From: CAZVRZ01 sp964629965
GTDB lineage: Bacteria; Chloroflexota; Anaerolineae; Anaerolineales; UBA4823
Assembly: GCA_964629965.1 (NCBI GenBank)
Contig: CAZVRZ010000089.1
Coordinates: 1 to 21,671 of the forward strand
Length of the DNA stretch: 21,671 nt
Reading direction: 5' to 3'
Position 1 is the first letter of the stretch; every line of letters begins with the position of its first letter. Below, piece after piece: positions 20,068 through 21,671 of the stretch. The position numbers and the translations under genes were made by a program. The notes under the pieces were generated by a model, which did no database searches, had not been told where the DNA came from, and was given only the letters and a program-made list of their open reading frames with translations.

Positions 20068-21671
20068 CTAACGTTGCTTGGGTTTGCGTGCCCGCCGCAC
20101 CCAGATTGCCAGGGCAATTCCGGTCAGGCCCAGTGCCAGCCAGGGCGTGCGCTGCTCAATCCTGGCATAGGCCGGCAGCCAGCGAACTGCCATGGGTCTT
20201 TCCCCGCTGCCGATCACGAAGGGTGAGAAAGAACTAATCCCTTCAACCTGGAACCAGCAGGGCAGGTTGTGGTCGGCCATGCAGGCATCGGAATACTGGT
20301 AATTCGTGCCAACCTGTTCCCAGGCTGAACCGTTGTAATGCCAGAGCTTGAGAGTCAACGGGTTCTGCCCATAGAGCTCGTCATACTCATAGTGAAAGCG
20401 TATGGTAGCGGTCATAGCGCCGTTCGGAGTGATCTGGAAACAACGTTGGATCAAGGAGTCTGCCTGGTCCGAGGTGCAGAAGACGCCTTCGGTGATGGTC
20501 GCTGTGATAGGCAGGGAACTGGACAGGGTGGGGGTGATGATCAGGCCTGCGTACCCGCCCTCGGTGACGAATTCGACCCGGGTGTTGTCCACCAACGTAT
20601 CACAGGTTTGGCGCAGCGAGCCATCGTTGTTGATCAAGGAGGTCAGTTGCTGGTCGCAGGGGATATCCAGCAGAGCGCCGGTTTCCACGGTGGCGGTGAT
20701 GATCTGTGTGCCGCTGGGCACTTCCAGTTGTGCGCCGGGGTTCACAATCACCGTGACAAAGGTGGTCGGCTGGCTGCCGCCGACCGTCGATGTGCCTTCG
20801 AAGATGATCGTGCCGTTGTTGGGGTCGAAGTCGCCGTAGTTGATGAAATCGCCGCCAACGTACATGGTGCCAGCAGGTGGAGCGTACAGAGCGCCCATGG
20901 CGGTGACTGCCAGCGAGCGAGGGGCAAAGTATGCATCCGCCGCAGCCGTGTCAGTGATGACCACGTTGTTGAAATGAGTATTGCTGAGCCCGCCGATGTG
21001 GCTGTTGCCATTGAAGCCCACCGTGCCGTTGTTGGGATCGAAGTCACCGGAGTTGGTAAAGTCGCCGCTGATCAGCATCTGCCCGGGCGGGGCGGTGACC
21101 TGGGCATTGCCGGCGGTGATCGCCAGGTTACCGGCGCCGAAGAAGGCGTCTCCCGTCACGCCGGTGCCGGAAATGACGATGTTGTGGAACTGTGTGCTGC
21201 TGCTGCCGCCGATCACCGTATTGCCGGTGAAGATGATGGTGCCGTTGTTGGGATCGAAGTCGCCGGAGTTAGTGAAGCTGCCGCCCACGTACAGCGTACC
21301 GTTCGGAGCGGTCAGCACGCCTCCGGCAGTGATGGCGAACGAGCCGGCGCCCACGAATTCATCGCCCGCTCCGCCGCCGATGACCACATTGTTGAAGTGG
21401 GTATTGCTGAGCCCGCCAATTTGGCTGTTGCCGTTGAAGCCCACCGTGCCGTTGTTGGGATCGAAGTCGCCGGAGTTGGTGAATTCGCCGCTGATCAGCA
21501 TCTGCCCGGGCGGGGCAGTGACCTGGGCGTTGCCGGCAGTGATCGCCAGCTTACCGGCGCCGAAGAAGGCATCTCCTGTGACGCCGGTGCCGGAAATGAC
21601 GATGTTGTGGAACTGGGTGCTGCTGCTGCCGCCGATCACCGTATTGCCGGTGAAGATGATGGTGCCGTTGT
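20068..21671 (-). CDS. Surface repeat protein, C-terminally membrane-anchored (N-terminus outside window)
   Basis: About 533 residues are visible. The frame is open to the right edge, and the apparent start near 21639 is only an internal GTG. The visible N-terminal part is four repeat units (72, 69, 72 and 72 residues) in the order A-B-A-B, each with IGG(S/L)S, an (F/Y)FGAG or VGAG turn, a G-Q-M-L-I-S-G or LYVGG strand, FTNSGDFDPNNGT and a GN end. The A-B pair repeats every 423 bp with near identity. Glycine, asparagine and short hydrophobic strands suggest a beta-solenoid. A non-repetitive region with several cysteines follows, with LKLWHYNGSAWEQVG and GISSFSPFVIG segments typical of exported Chloroflexota proteins. 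The C-terminus is one membrane helix (TPWLALGLTGIALAIW) and a basic tail RRARKPKQR. A cell-surface adhesin or envelope role is inferred. Confidence 0.85.
   Translation of the reverse strand, partial: NGTIIFTGNTVIGGSSSTQFHNIVISGTGVTGDAFFGAGKLAITAGNAQVTAPPGQMLISGEFTNSGDFDPNNGTVGFNGNSQIGGLSNTHFNNVVIGGGAGDEFVGAGSFAITAGGVLTAPNGTLYVGGSFTNSGDFDPNNGTIIFTGNTVIGGSSSTQFHNIVISGTGVTGDAFFGAGNLAITAGNAQVTAPPGQMLISGDFTNSGDFDPNNGTVGFNGNSHIGGLSNTHFNNVVITDTAAADAYFAPRSLAVTAMGALYAPPAGTMYVGGDFINYGDFDPNNGTIIFEGTSTVGGSQPTTFVTVIVNPGAQLEVPSGTQIITATVETGALLDIPCDQQLTSLINNDGSLRQTCDTLVDNTRVEFVTEGGYAGLIITPTLSSSLPITATITEGVFCTSDQADSLIQRCFQITPNGAMTATIRFHYEYDELYGQNPLTLKLWHYNGSAWEQVGTNYQYSDACMADHNLPCWFQVEGISSFSPFVIGSGERPMAVRWLPAYARIEQRTPWLALGLTGIALAIWVRRARKPKQR
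20785..21671 (-). repeat. Tandem coding repeat, 423-bp period, alternating A and B half-units
   Basis: Unit A1 is 21639-21424, B1 21423-21217, A2 21216-21001 and B2 21000-20785; another B end lies at the right edge. A1 and A2 differ at only a few codons (for example Lys/Asn and Glu/Asp), while B2, nearest the C-terminal domain, has diverged and is three residues longer than B1. The array continues beyond the window. Confidence 0.9.

Noticed and set aside
20785..21671. Regular repeats at the right edge, considered as a possible CRISPR-like array
   Set aside because: The period is 423 bp, the repeats are translated in one open frame, and there are no short spacers.

Overview
The window looks like a contig from an uncultured Anaerolineae-type Chloroflexota bacterium. 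This rests on protein style: a multi-GAF 7TM hybrid kinase, threonine/proline-rich lipoproteins, a CHAT protein with a GGD-type linker, repetitive C-terminally anchored surface proteins, an RHS tail, and TATAAT-type -10 boxes with short leaders. No rRNA or marker gene is present, so the assignment is an inference. A run of ten Ns at 894-903 marks a draft assembly gap.

Layout. (1) 1-1772 is visibly more AT-rich than the rest. It holds the 3' end of an RHS gene, a 112-aa membrane protein, an orphan RHS C-terminal tip broken by the gap, a second 112-aa paralogue of the membrane protein, and a 97-aa membrane protein. I read this as the accessory end of a polymorphic-toxin locus with a duplicated candidate immunity gene. 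(2) 1889-3737 is a divergent SpoIIM-family/RDD-family membrane protein pair with two face-to-face TATAAT boxes in the 67-bp spacer. (3) 3789-7092 is a tight operon of an M20 dipeptidase, a DUF1385 (YqhQ-like) membrane protein and an M14-like carboxypeptidase lipoprotein. (4) 7073-11671 (minus) is a 1532-aa 7TM-PAS-GAF3-HisKA-HATPase-REC-REC-HPt hybrid kinase, divergent from (5) a 749-aa lipoprotein with 14 WD40-like blades whose N-terminal linker carries in-frame palindromic repeats. (6) 14023-15615 (minus) is a GNAT-GNAT-YqeK three-domain fusion, divergent from (7) a 717-aa CHAT protease with a beta-rich middle, a glycine-rich GGD linker and a helical C-terminal domain. (8) 17871-19925 (minus) is a cytoplasmic GH3 glycosidase. 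(9) 20068 to the right edge (minus) is the C-terminal part of a surface protein built of near-identical 141-residue tandem repeats, ended by a clear rho-independent terminator.

How the genes fit together. The M20, M14 and GH3 enzymes suggest a peptide- and sugar-scavenging heterotroph. The kinase is a large self-contained phosphorelay, and its divergent partner is an extracytoplasmic double propeller; a link between them is only suggested by position. The conflict-related parts are the RHS/immunity remnant at the left edge and the CHAT protein. The CHAT protein has no STAND/NACHT NTPase beside it and is the best candidate here for an under-described system.

The coding density is high. No stretch longer than 300 bases lacks a gene or gene remnant. 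I saw no tRNA, rRNA, CRISPR array, transposase or replication origin.
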